Shown: positions 35,971 through 47,990, counted from the stretch's first letter. The stretch: 64,000 nt of DNA from Linnemannia schmuckeri (GCA_029449235.1 JANATG010000015.1:1612001-1676000); one strand, 5' to 3'. The notes: generated by a model from the sequence alone, not told the origin. Translations and numbers: made by a program.

Positions 35971-38345
35971 GATTCCTTCTGGTCGCCTGCGCAATCATCT
36001 CAGTCAATGCAAGAGACATCATTCCGAATTCGCTCCGTATTCATTCCAAAGCAGTCTATCAACTCGCCTGAACAATCTCCTGGTCCCTCAGCATCATTTA
36101 TGAAGTCAGCGGCGCAAGCTCTCTCACCTTGTACACGGAGTGTCTTATCGCCGGCACGCTCTGACTCTTCATCTGATGATTCTGACTTCTCGCCGGATAC
36201 CTCGCCAACCAAGTCTGCCTGCACGCCAAAAAAATCCATCGGAACGCCAACATACTCCGTCCCAACGCCAACTCAGCCTTTCCCCTCGCCTATGCACTTT
36301 CTTTCATCTCCATCACAGGCTGTGCTAGAGAGACTTATACCTTTACCGGACAAAGAAAACGAAGATAGTGACGATGTGGTAGTGTGTTTTGAGAATTATT
36401 CAGATACCTTTCGCCTCGCTATCTAGTCAGTTTGTTCACATTTCGCATGTGTAATTTTATGCATCTTTTAGGGCTTCCAACTTTTTTCAAGGTCAAAAGC
36501 CATTAAGCTTTGTCGAGAAGTTTTCAATTGTACTCCAAAGGAGCAACAACTTGAGGTCTTGAAACACATTGGACAAAAAATCGATTGCGTGTTGATCGCT
36601 CCCTGCGGCTGGGGCAAAACACTCGCATTCTTTCTTCCTATGGTACTCTGGCCTCACCGTATCACTGTCATCATATCGCCACTGATAGCTTTGATGAACG
36701 ATCAGCAACAGGTAATCCATAACTGGATCTTTTCATGTAGCTCCACGATTCCAGCATTCAGCCAAAAACAGCGGTGCTATGTATTAACCACCTGTTATCT
36801 CTGTACTTTGCCACTTAATCGTACAGAAACTGGTCAACGCCAAAATATCTCATATTGTTCTCTCCGGAGATAACTCTGATGCCATTAACAGCGACTTGAT
36901 TAGACGCATAATTGAAGGCGAATTCAGAGCAGCCTTTATGTCGCCCGAGATTATCTTTGGTGACAGCCCTACGTCGAAGTTAGTTCAAGGACTTTGGCGC
37001 AATACGCACTGGCAGAACCAGTTGCTCGCCATAGTGGTGGACGAGGTCCATTGCGTTGAAAAATGGGGCGACAAATTTCGTCCGGAATATGCTCGCCTCG
37101 GTGAACTCCGCATTTGGTCGCCTGGTGTGCCGTTTGTGGGTGTAACCGCGACACTCACTGCTGATGCGCTGACTCAAACCATGGGCAAGCTCTTCCTGTC
37201 CAAGGCCAACGTTATTCGTGTGCAAGAGATCCCCACAAATGTTCGTCTTGAGGTTCACATTCAGCCCAAGGATGCCAAGAAGGGCCTTAATCGTCTATTA
37301 GGCAAAGACAAGACGATTATTTACTTCGAGAAAATTTCCATTCTCATCGATGTCTTTAAATATCTATCGAGGATGAGGCCCGATCTGCGGGGTAGACTAG
37401 GTGTTTACTTCTCTACCTTAACATCCCAATACAAGGAGGCAGTCATGACCAAGTTCGTGGAGGGTGACATCCATATCCTGCTAGCTACCGAGGCTGCTGG
37501 TATGGGTTGTGACATACCTGATGTGGTTCAAGTTATTCAGTACGGGTAAGTGATATACACAAAAATAAGAAAAGTACGAAAAATAGAGCGATCACAAGAG
37601 ACCGAATAACATTCTCTAAAATGTTTGGAATAAATTTGCATCATGTAGCTTCCCAAGGGACATACCGAGCTTGGTTCAGCGGTTTGGACGAGCAGCACGA
37701 GATCCCAAGATCCAAGGCTTTGGAATCCTCTACGCACCACCGATCACCAAAACGTCCCCCTCAGAAAAAAACGTGCGCGATTACCTTATGAACCAGCTGG
37801 CGGGAAGGTGTCTCTGGACCCTAATAGACAAGTGGTTCGAAAACAAAGCTCGTGTTTGCGACAACAAATGTTCTGGATGCTCCAAACTTGATCGTCCCGT
37901 TCTAACCACTGTTTGTCATGACACTAGATCGAGCAATAGAAGGAGATGGCCGAGCCGATCGGAGGAAGAGAAACAGATTGCCTTGAAGACACTCCTAGAG
38001 TGGAGAAGGGATGCGTACGAGAGGTGGGTGAGCAGCAGACCTTTCAGGTGGGGCGGTGAAACCTGGATCCTGCCGGATAATGTGGCCAAGCAGCTGTCGC
38101 AAAAGTTCGCCGGGGTCAGAACTGCTAAAGCAGTGGAGGCCATCGCTTCCTCTTGCAAATGGACGCCTCTTGGAGATAATCGGTTTGACGAAGTCGCGCA
38201 AGTTCTGGACAAGCTCAACAACGAGATTGATGCTCGCCGCGGATCAGGTAGCCAGATGACGGCAACGTCTGCGCTAGACCAGTTGGAGGACGGCTCTGAC
38301 GGTGATAGGGAGGGAAGCGATGGTGAGGACTTACTGGAGTTATAG
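35270..38345 (+). CDS. RecQ-like DNA helicase of the TIR transposon
   Basis: Proposed exons 35270-35292, 35456-35519, 35616-35759, 35854-36378, 36472-36711, 36827-37545 and 37649-38345 join in phase to 803 residues. Residues 1-116 are encoded in the TIR and are the same as in the DUF6589 protein. A Ser/Pro-rich linker follows, with short repeats such as PTYSVPTPTQPFPSP. The helicase core has motif I APCGWGKT (295-302), motif II DEVH (404-407) with the RecQ-type continuation CVEKWGDKFRPEY, motif III VTATL, motif V MGCDIPDVVQVIQYG and motif VI QRFGRAARDP (582-591). A Cys cluster (CDNKCSGC) sits where RecQ proteins bind zinc. Motif I has no Q-motif-typical extension that could be identified. Exon 4/5 joining (donor GTAGTG) is the least certain. 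Likely role: unwinding during transposition or replication of the element. Confidence 0.82.
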
Positions 38346-38503
38346 TCAGATTCGAGGCGGCATGTGTAATTGATCTACAGCCTCTCGGCGACCGACCGCC
38401 TCCTACAGATCGAGATTGTCGATCTGTAAGAATCAGTCGTCCACTTAATTTTATCCGCATGAACAATAAAACCAAAAGAAAACGAAAACAAATAATTTTT
38501 TAA

Positions 38504-41500
38504 TTAATTTATAACATTTTCGAGTGCCTCTGTCTCCTCTAAATCCACCGCATCCTCCATCCGGTGCCTATCCATAAATCGTGCAAAGGATCCCCCGATC
38601 ATTTTCTCTCCACCAAGATACTGAAGATCGACCACTGGCACTGGGATTCCTTGGTTGTATTGGCCGGACTTCGACTTGCATAAAATGCCGCAACCTCGAA
38701 GGTACCCTTGAATCTTGGAGATCTCTGATGCAGTGGATGGTTTCTTGTGTTTAGTGCTGCTGGAGCCAACCCCGACCTCCCGCTCAAACATCCGCGAAAT
38801 GGCTTGAAAAGTCCTGATGTTGGTGGAAATAGAATCCCTGAGATACTCCCAGGTCATGTTGGATCCTTTTGATGAAAAGATGGATTTGAGGAGATAATTG
38901 TGATTCTCCTGAAGCATGTCGGTCGCCATCCATCCACCATCAACGCCTTTGGGATTAACAAGCATGCTGGAGAGGACCCTTGTCGCCCAGTCGTCCGTCC
39001 ACAGATGGCGAATACCATATAGGAGACGCAGCAGTTCAAGCGCATAGTTCGTGTTGCCTCCTCCATGCATCATCATAGTAATGATCGGCAGCAGGTGACT
39101 GATGCGACCGATGTCGCCGCCTTTGGTGGCCTCGGTTAACTCTATGTGCACTGCTACATCACGCAAGAAAAGGAGGGCGTTGGTGTTGGCAGTAGTACAG
39201 GGAAGACCAAAGAGCGACGGCGAAGGCTGACCACAGAAGGAGCTGGTGATGGTGTCTGTGAATTTCGGAATATCAAGCTCGTCCGATATACCACCTTGCC
39301 GCAGGGACTCGCAGAGCATCTGTACCATCGCGTCAAAAACAATCCTCAGCAACTCGTCCGCAGATTTGAACTCCTGCTTCTCCTTGCTCAAGCGCTTGCG
39401 TCCCATAAAAATACTAATCGAGGCAAGAGTACCTGGGGACCCCGGAATACCATAGTGTGTCCTGAAGATGGTGCCGCACAGGTTCATGCTAAGGTGGAAG
39501 AGTTGGAGGGTCGGGTGTACCCATGCAAGGCTGTGGTAGGGATCGGTATCGACAACACGGTGGACCTTGAGAGTCAGCAACCTGGACACAGACATCTGGT
39601 CACCGGCAAAGATGGTGTTTTTGGGCTTGGCGAACCAACTTTTCGGCAATTGAAGGCCGACCTGGGTGATTCTTTCCAGCACCGCCAGATTGCCGGCAAT
39701 GGTGGATTCATCGAGCTTCATGGTCTGCAGCGGTAAAAGAGCAGTCTTGTGGATATCGAGCTTTTTGATAGGTATAATTGGGATGGCAACAGCAGTGGAT
39801 CCCTCCGGCAATGATCGCAAGATGGCAGTGGAAACGTGCGATCGACTGACCTGTTGAAACACCTCCAAGTCGACGTCCTTGGGAAAGAACAATTCAACTT
39901 TGGGCTCTGGCCTCTTATCCTCCGGGCGAAAGAGAGCAGGTGGTGCAGCGAGAGGTTGGTCCTTGTCGGAGGGGAAGAGAATGAGGGTGGCGGCGGTACC
40001 ATTGTCGAAAGTATCGCGTTTGTCGGCCCTTTGATGGTGATGCTTGTTAGCGATGTTGATGTTGTCGTACACGACATACCACTCAAACTTCTTCACAGCT
40101 TCCTTGATTTGCTCTTGAGCGTCCTTTGTCAACGATCGCAGCACATTCTGGACTTGGCTGTAGGAGACCGAGAGCCCTAATCCAGAGAGAACCTCGACTA
40201 CTCTCTTCGGGCATCCTGTGCTGTGGAGAAAAAGCCCCATGACGGTCTGGAAGGCGTTGACCTTTTGTGACGACATGAATATCAGCATCGCCGCAATGCA
40301 TCCCCGAACAGACGCAGGCTTTTGAGCCTTGCGACGCTTGCGTGACTTGCGCGAGAGCTTCTGATCAGAAATATCTTCCTTGAGCAGACCCTTCAAGAAC
40401 CGTGTCAAATACTTGGCGCCTTCGGCGTACCGATGAAGAAATCGAAAGTCGTCGATCAAAAAGCCTGCGATCTTCTGCTCAGTCACCTCAGTGCATGGTA
40501 GCCGCCAATCTTTTCTGACATCTGTGCTCTCAAGGTGCTTCAAAGTCCTGTTGACGACGACATCAACGGCACTGTTGACGAAATCCTCTTCCCACTTGCC
40601 GCCTTGCAGCTCGCCGTCCCAGATCTTGAGAATTCGCTCGGCACCTTTGTTTTCGTGGAATTGCCCAGTCCACTGTGCAACATCTGGATCATCGGACTCG
40701 AACAACTCTTCCAAAAAGGTTGGAAGGGTCATATTTTCCTCCTTGATGCATTGCAAAACTCTAAGCAGTTTCTGTTGAATAGTGGTCTGAATATATACAC
40801 ATGAAGATTAATAAATATAGCTAAGAAATCGATGCTGAAGTAGCTAGTAAAGCTGGTCTACTTACAGGCCTCTTGCGGCTCGAGGTTGGCGTCTGTCCAT
40901 TTAGCCCGGATGTATAGCGTTCTGTTGAAGGTGAATCAGGTACCTGAGATGTCATGAACGTTAGTACATATTTCCTTGGCGGGAATATGTATCTTGGCTG
41001 TGGAAAAAAAATCATGCGCACGGTTCAACTACCTCGATCGCTGAAGCACTTTTGCTTAATGTCGGCTGCCCAAGTACCGCGCGTCTATTCTGAGTATACA
41101 CAACATGTTAGTTATATATTTAGACATGCATTGGCCTGGCCCAAAAGCGAGGAATGGGATTGATTTCTTACGCGCTTAGGTGTTGGCGAATTAAACGTTT
41201 CAGGCAGGGTATGGACGAACTCGCGTATCGAAACATTTGGGTTTGCTGGCGTCTTCGCGGCGTCTTGTGCAGCGTTGAATGCCTTGGAGACCCAGGAGGA
41301 GGTCGATCCCTCCAGGAAAGAATGGGCTCCACCTAACGAAAGCAGAGCCTCGGCGACTTTTCTTGGGGTATCCTATGCGGAGTAAATTCCCAGAGCCAAG
41401 AGACGATTAGAGATGTGTTTGGAGAAAGAACCATCGCGCTCGCAACAGTGGCCGACAGTCACTCACTTGGTTGGCTCCTCCAGGGGATTGTAAATCAGGC

Positions 41501-41956
41501 TTGTTGAAGTCGAGGACACCGAATCTCCCTATGCCTTGACTGGTTCCTCCAGGTGATTGTAAATCAGGCTTGTTGAAGTCAAGGACGCCGAACCCGCTTA
41601 TATCTTGAAGCTACCGCGCGTTGAAAACCAGCAAATTAGGAAACGCGACAAACATCACAGCAAAGACTCCCCCCCCCCCCGGTACAATATCAAACTGTGC
41701 CTTTACCCTGGAAGCCCCAGAAGCTCGTTTGCTTGGCGTGCTCGGAGTCTCTTTAAGAAGCGGGAGATCGCTATCGCGGAATAGACCCCGAGCGTTTTTT
41801 ATTTTATTTTTTTGTATGAGAAGAGGAAGAACAAAGAGAAGGAGTTGAGACAAACTGATCACCAGGTCGGCTGCTTGGATAGTCAGATACTGCTGACGAA
41901 CGCGTGCCTGGGAATGAATACGACCATCTTTACCTGAGCAGCCTTTTGTTTGACAT
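38504..41956 (-). CDS. DUF6589-type protein, candidate transposase
   Basis: Exons 41934-41956, 41707-41770, 41467-41610, 41172-41372, 41033-41089, 40866-40943 and 38504-40786 join in phase to 949 residues. Residues 1-116 are TIR-encoded and shared with the helicase. The body from about residue 190 has the wording of the fungal DUF6589 family: GLFLHSTGCPKRVVEVLSGL, LSVSYSQVQNVL, VVYDNINIANKH (D at about 430), FAGDQMSVSRLLTLK (D at about 585), AWVHPTLQLFHLSMN, RTHYGIPGSPGTLASI and GGNTNYALELLRLLYGI. A basic cluster RKSRKRRKAQKP at about 337-346 could be a nuclear signal or DNA contact. Invariant-looking Asp residues suggest an RNase H-like active site, not proven. The gene converges on the helicase gene with 158 bp between stops and is the best transposase candidate. 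Confidence 0.78.
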
Positions 41957-42193
41957 GCTGTTGCATCACTTGAGAGTGAAGCTGATGGATGCAAAGTAAG
42001 AGAGGTTTATTGGCATGAGGCCGAGGTCGGTGACTGCGTCTTCCTTTTTTGGACGAGATTCCTTTTTTGGACGAGATTCCTTTTTTGGGAATACGACGGG
42101 AAGGGCGCTTCCTTAGTAAAGGGGGAGATTTTGTCCCAGCCTCTCGTCAGCAGAATTGCATTCAGCGGACGAGGTGGCTGGGTTCAGAGCTTC
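41256..42193 (-). repeat. Right terminal inverted repeat (938 bp)
   Basis: Inverse of the left repeat. It carries the same exons for the DUF6589 gene on the minus strand; internal sequence continues AAGACG after the shared GCCGCG. Mirror coordinates satisfy x + y = 77226 throughout. Confidence 0.93.
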
Positions 42194-42202
42194 TTCCTTC
42201 AC
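42194..42202. repeat. 9-bp target-site duplication, right copy
   Basis: TTCCTTCAC directly after the right end of the transposon, matching 35024-35032. Confidence 0.85.
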
Positions 42203-42905
42203 CTGACGAATTTGAATGGAGAGTGGTGGCAAAGCCATTCGCAAATCAATTCGATAGTCACATTTTTGAAAGATACGCCGCGGGAAAAAAAGAAAAAAAA
42301 AGGACTGAAGGATTGATTGATGGAGCCAGGAATAGACAAGCAGATAGCTATCAACATGCGAAAGGGAAGCTCTTAGAACAAGTACATGAACGTCTCAGAG
42401 TGTCAGTAGTACTATGCCTATGTTCGTATATACATATGGAGTAGGACTATATGTGCAAGTACCTTAGTATGAGACCTGGATGATGATGGTGATGTCTCTT
42501 TTTGAGCCTGATACTGGCTGCCACTTGCTGCCTGTCCTGTTCCTGTCTATGTGCTTAGTGCTTAGTGTGGACTTCCAATTTGTTATTGATTTTCATCAAA
42601 TTGCATTTCCCCCTCTAGTCCAGCTCCAGTAGAAAAAGCAAAAAAAGAAAGAGGCTCACTCACCTTGCTTTTTTTTTTTTTTTTGTATTCCAGTTGACAT
42701 AAATATCCTCTTATCTCCTCTCCATTACTCCCTCCACTCTCTCCTCTTCCTTCTCCACTCTCTGATTCTCTCTCACTCCACCCTTTCATCGTTCCCGTAT
42801 TTCCTCACATTGCAGTCTGAAGATCATCGTCCTGTCTTCTCTTCTCTTCTTCTCTTACGCATAACGGCAGCCTTCCTTCATCGCTTTCTTGTCTTCTTAC
42901 ATTCC
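42203..42905. promoter_or_regulatory. Promoter region of the Sec7 gene, right transposon flank
   Basis: 703 bp between the transposon and the Sec7 ATG. The distal part is A/G-rich; the last 200 bp are CT-rich (CTCTCCTCTTCC) after a T18 run near 42667-42684. No ORF was seen. Confidence 0.5.
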
Positions 42906-45900
42906 ATGGCTGCACCTCATCATCACATACCCCTCCCTGCTCCACTCCCAACTCTCCACTCTTCTCCCTGTGCCCTCTCTTCTTCTCCTCCTTCTCCATC
43001 AACAACAAAAACGACTCTTCCTTCCACGTCGCCCAAGTTCTCGTCAATAACACAAAAGTCAATAGCAACCCCCAAGGCATTAGCGTTCGCTCACACCTCA
43101 ACAGAATCAACGTCCTCGACCTCTTCGTTCTCCTTGCTTGACTCTGCCTCTTCCTTTGTCTTCCTCACAATGGCCGACACCGACCTTGACCTTGACCTTT
43201 CTCTTGCCTTACCTCAACATCAACAACAACTACAGCAACAACAGGAACAGAAGCTACATAATCAATCACAAGTGTCCTCACCTGACGATGATCAGGCCCT
43301 GTCCTTTGCCTCTGTCTCTCAAGAGTCACTCGTCAATGTCTCCTTTCCTCTTCCCGAGGACCACGTTTACAAGACTCTCACTGTTGACGACCCATCTGCC
43401 GGTGTTACAACCCCCGAGTTTATTGACCAGAACGCCAATGATACCCAAGAAGATGTTATAACAGGAGGAGGGGGAAGAGGAGGACAGGATTACCATATTG
43501 TCCAGCGATACCAAGATGACCAAGATGAACAGGATGCACATAATGCCCAGGAGACGTACGAGAGTGAAGCATCAGCAACAAGGACGCCACTATTGTTCCA
43601 GAGTGGCGATCCACAGCAATCGATCCATCAGGAGGTGCACGCCCAGGAGGATACCCAAGAGGAGGACAACAGAAACACCCAGCAGCAACAGCAGCAGCAG
43701 CAGCAACAGCAGGAGCAGGAACAGCAACACCCATCTTCTGACACTCCTTTGTCCATCGTCACTTCATCATCATTATCATTATCATCACCAGCATCCCCTT
43801 CCCACCAACAACTATTACCGCCGCCCCTCCTTATCAACGACTCCTCCCCCTCTTCTTTTCCTTCTTCTGCATCTTCTCCTACCTCCCCTTCAGCACGCTC
43901 GTCATCGTCACCCTCCTCCTCCTCCTCTCCAAGTCAACGCATGCATCAGCAGGTTCCTCACAAGATCACCATACCCACTCAACAACAGCAACGCTCATTT
44001 CCCGCCTCTGCTGCAACACCTTCCCCTTTCCACCCCAACCATCACTTCAACAGCAACAGGAACTACTGCCACTCTCAAATGGGTGCTGGACATTCTTCGT
44101 CCTCATCCTCCTTTGATGCCTCATCCATACCCCCTTCACCACTAGACAACAACAACACCAACAACAACACCAACAACAACTACAAAATCCGCCATGTGTC
44201 CAGCTCCAGCCGTCTCTCCAGAGCGCCCAAGCGCGAGTCGTCTCTGCCTTTCCCTCTGCCTGTTGTGCTTCCTGCTCTCCCCCCACTGATTCCCGTATCA
44301 AAAATCACCTCGCCCACTTCTCCTTCTGGACTCATGCCTACGTCAGCAACACCAGCAACGCCCGTATCAGTTTCCGGCGCCGGGCGATTGAAGGGCCATT
44401 CTCTCCCGTCGATTGCTGTTCATGATTCGAGGACGGCGCTTGCGACCGAATCAAGAATGGCTTCATCCGGTTGGCCAGCAGAGTTCAACTCGTCTGAGAC
44501 AGGAAAGGTACCAACAGGGGAACTCAACACCAAGCCAACAGCAACGTCCGGAGCAGGATCCGGAGCAGGATCAGCTTCAGGACAAGAACTGATAACTCCA
44601 TCCACTATTATCACTCCTCCGGAAGACTACAGCGGCAAAAATACCCAGGAAACAACCACCAATGGCAGCAGCAAAAACACAAACACGGAGGCCGAAGGCA
44701 ATACTGGAGATACTGATGACTCGTCAACATGGCCAGAACACCCTCGCCAGTTCCTGGAACGAGTCAAAGAAACAGTGTCCAAGGCTGAACTTGGGACCCT
44801 CTTGTCCAAAGGGTCCGATCCATTCCATCAAGCTGTGCTCAGGATCCATATGGAATCATTTGACTTCAGGCGAGATCCCATCGACCTAGCCCTTCGGTAC
44901 GTATTGTCTTTTTTTTTTTGTACGCTCATGTCGTAAAAAAGAGAATAAAATCTTGCTCATGCACAGGAACGGGAGGGAGCCAGTTATTTTGGTAGCAATT
45001 ATCTTTCAGAGCATATCCAACTTTAGCAACGGTCCCTTTCTCCTGCTCAAGCTTTTTGGCTAAGACCAAGTGTAGCAACGGTCTCTTTCTAATTCTGTGC
45101 AACTATTTGTAGAAAGTTTCTTTTAGACTTTCATTTCCCTAAGGAGGCACAACAAATCGATCGAGTCCTCGAAGCTTTCGCTGGCCAGTACCATGCATGC
45201 AATCCTCATCTCTTTCGTTCATCAGGCAAGTGTTTTAGATTTTTTTTTTTTTTTTTTTTTAAACTTACAATATGAATTGGCACTTTTTTAAGATATCTTG
45301 ACGATGGACAATTGTACTGTGTGCCACGCTGATGAATTTTGACCGTTTCCATCTAACCAACCAACCAACCCCCTTGCTCTCTTTTTTGTCGCAATTGACA
45401 CAACGTGGCCCGTTTTTGACCTTTTAGATGTCGTCTATACTATTGCCTTTTCACTGATGCTACTTCATACCGATGCCCATAATAAGAATGTCCGTTACAA
45501 AATGTCCAAGGACCAATATGTCCGTCAGGCAAAGAGCATCGACGGCGTCAACACTATCCCTGCCGACATTCTGGAGGTATGTCTATATGACTGCAGTATT
45601 TGTCATATTTACTTCAATTACAGTTCACCAACATATTCTAATAGATCTCTTATATCTTGACGCCACTATATAGGTTCTTTATGACAACATCACATACCTG
45701 AAGTTTGTTTATGCCGAGGATGAGATGGATGTGGATGGTCAAAGGATTGCGGAGGTTCGGCCTACCAGTGGATCATGGTTCCCTCGTCGAAGAACCGCCA
45801 GCAATCAGCGGGCCGACTCTTACAACATGATCCGACATGTACGTTTACTTACAATTCTGGATGTCAACTGTCGTTGCTCGTGCTGGTGGTATACGTTCAC

Positions 45901-47990
45901 TCGGATCAAAGAGCTCACTCGTTTCTGTTTTCCTTCTGGTATCTGATATATAGGGAAGCATTGCGCATTTGGCGCCTGATCTCACGGACTTGATTCCTTT
46001 CCGTTGGCCGTATTACTGGAAGGGCACGATAGAAATGGTCGACAACGTGCAGATTAACAACCAATTCACAAGGGCACCTCTCGTTTATGTCCCAGGATTA
46101 CGAACCAGAGGACATGGGCAATATCTGTCTCACGAACCTTTGAATCCCGTATCAGGAGCGCATTCGATCCGGCCAGAGACCATGATTCACCTTGATGGCG
46201 ATCGGGATCCAACAGCAGAGACAGCACGGCGATACAACGATAATGTCGTTGTTTCTCAGGATGGTAGTGCTGAGCTCAAGATTGTCAAGTTTGGCGTGCT
46301 TTCGCGCAAGATAGACGTCGAGAATGGCAAGAAGAGCGCCGTCAGAGGATGGAGGGATTTGGGCGTTATTTTGAGCGGCTCTCAGCTCTTGTTCTTCACC
46401 GACACTACCTGGTTCCAGCAGCAACGTGTCTCCAATGTTGGATTCAACCCGCAGGACCCACCAGAAGAGGATGGATACTTTGCATCGGAAATTCGTGGCG
46501 GCTCACCTTCGATGCCCCAGGCCCTGATCTCGACTCTAGATTCTATTGCAGTGATTGACAGCAGCTACCAAAAATACCCACATGTGTTCCGACTTGTCTG
46601 TCCCAACGGCAAGCAGTATCTCTTCAGAGCGGACTCGGAGCACGAGATGAATGACTGGATGGCCAAGATCAACTATGCATCGGCCTTCAAGACAGCCGGC
46701 GTCCGACTCCGCAACTATCGGGTCGCATGGGCGGATGACGTCTTTTGGATCAAGGATGAGCAGGGTCGGCACCAACTGCGAAGGCGACAAAAGGCAGGAA
46801 CGCCAACCCGAACTGAACCATTGGACGGGCGATCGCAACTGCTACAGGCAAAGATGAAGGATATCGATCGTCAAATCAATGCCTGTTCGGCTTCCTTGGC
46901 CGCTGAGCTCCGCCTTGCACGTGGCCTTGAGGTGATGATTCCTCTTCAGAGCACTACCCGCCAAAAAATTGTTCAGAGCGCGACCGTTGTCGGTAAGCGT
47001 TTACGACAATTGATGCTGGAGCGGACCAAATTGGATTGTTTCCGCACTGTCCTCGAACGTGACTTGGCAGTTATCCCCGCCGAGCGTCAAGCTCTAGGAT
47101 TGGGCAAGCATTCTTGCCATCAACTGGGCGTCAGTGTATATGGGAACGGTAGCCTTTCAGGAACGACGGACTGTAGCCGCACTTCGGTGGATTCGGGCAC
47201 TCTTCGATCTGGGGCTGATGGTCCTGGACATGATCCGGATGATCTCGACTATACCAAAACACTGAGACAACATCCATCCATACCATCGGATCAGCAACAC
47301 CGGTCGAGCCATCGTTCTAGTCCCAGCATGAACGACCACATGGATCATATTAAAGACGAGTATGTTTTGGATTCAACTAGGACCAGCCAGAGTAGCAACA
47401 GGAGTATGAAGGGCCCCATTAGGCCTCGACTCCATGCTCCCGACTTTCAGAGAACGGTCAGCGAGACTGCAATTGATGACGGTCGCCGATCTCAGCCCAC
47501 CAACAATGCCGAGATTCCTATAGGACCGATGGCGATTCAAGCTGCGATTATTGACGCTGCTCGCGGGACTCAAGGGACAATTTCCAGCACGGTGTCGAGC
47601 CCGGATCCCAACCATTATCAAAGTTCTGCCAGTCTCTCTGCTATCCAAGCTTCGAATCAACAACGCAGCCAGTCTCCGAACAGCCTGGCCACAGGACCTG
47701 CTTTGCTAACACCTGAGACGTCGGTGGGAGGATCCAACACTCGATCCCGTGCACTGTCGATGCCAGGACAGCGTCCCAATATAATGCCCAGAACGGTGTC
47801 GATCTACTCGAGCAGTTCTCAGACAGCCAGTCGACTGAAGCAGATCTTTGAGCAAGGTCTAGGTCATTTCAAGTGGGGATCCTCGAACCAGTCAACCCCT
47901 GGCTCGTCCTTAAAGACCAACACCCTGTTCCCCCCTGGTGCCAACGGCAGTGACTCAGCCTTTGTCTCTGAGAGTTCTTCTCGGTCATAG
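42906..47990 (+). CDS. Sec7-PH domain Arf guanine nucleotide exchange factor
   Basis: Exons 42906-44896, 45113-45225, 45428-45576, 45674-45838 and 45954-47990 join to 1484 residues. The first 600 residues are low-complexity (S, P, Q, N; a run of Q10). The Sec7 domain starts near 608 (WPEHPRQFLERVKE) and contains the catalytic glutamate E675 in HFPKEAQQIDRVLEAFAGQY and motif 2 LLHTDAHNKNVRYK. A PH domain follows at about 915-1050 (VKFGVLSRKID ... HEMNDWMAKI), then a coiled coil (AKMKDIDRQINACSASL) and a Ser-rich tail. This Sec7-PH-coil order is that of fungal Syt1/Yel1 and animal EFA6-type ArfGEFs, acting at the plasma membrane or endosomes. The second intron (45226-45427) begins GCAAGT and is a GC-AG intron required to keep the frame. 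The start is the first in-frame ATG. Confidence 0.88.

Larger units (their letters stand above)
35033..42193. mobile_element. 7.2-kb TIR transposon with RecQ-like helicase and DUF6589 genes
   Basis: The two ends, 35033-35970 and 41256-42193, are inverted copies of equal length (938 bp) with no difference in the stretches compared, including a G12/C12 run. The outermost bases are GAAGCTCTGAACCCAGCCAC. The 9-bp sequence TTCCTTCAC stands directly outside both ends (35024-35032 and 42194-42202), as expected for a target duplication. Inside are two convergent genes with stops only 158 bp apart. DUF6589 proteins occur in fungal repeat families and contain spaced acidic residues that could form an RNase H-like transposase site; this is inference. 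TSD length near 9 bp is seen in Mutator-type elements and 8 bp in Kyakuja/Dileera/Zisupton; superfamily is not assigned. Everything looks intact, so it may be mobile. Confidence 0.93.

Noticed and set aside
36007..36426. 139-codon ORF as a separate small gene
   Set aside because: It is the middle of helicase exon 4 and its linker; the frame is continuous upstream to 35854 and has a donor at 36379.
39146..39736. 196-codon plus-strand ORF inside the DUF6589 gene
   Set aside because: Antisense shadow of the long minus-strand exon; no independent features.
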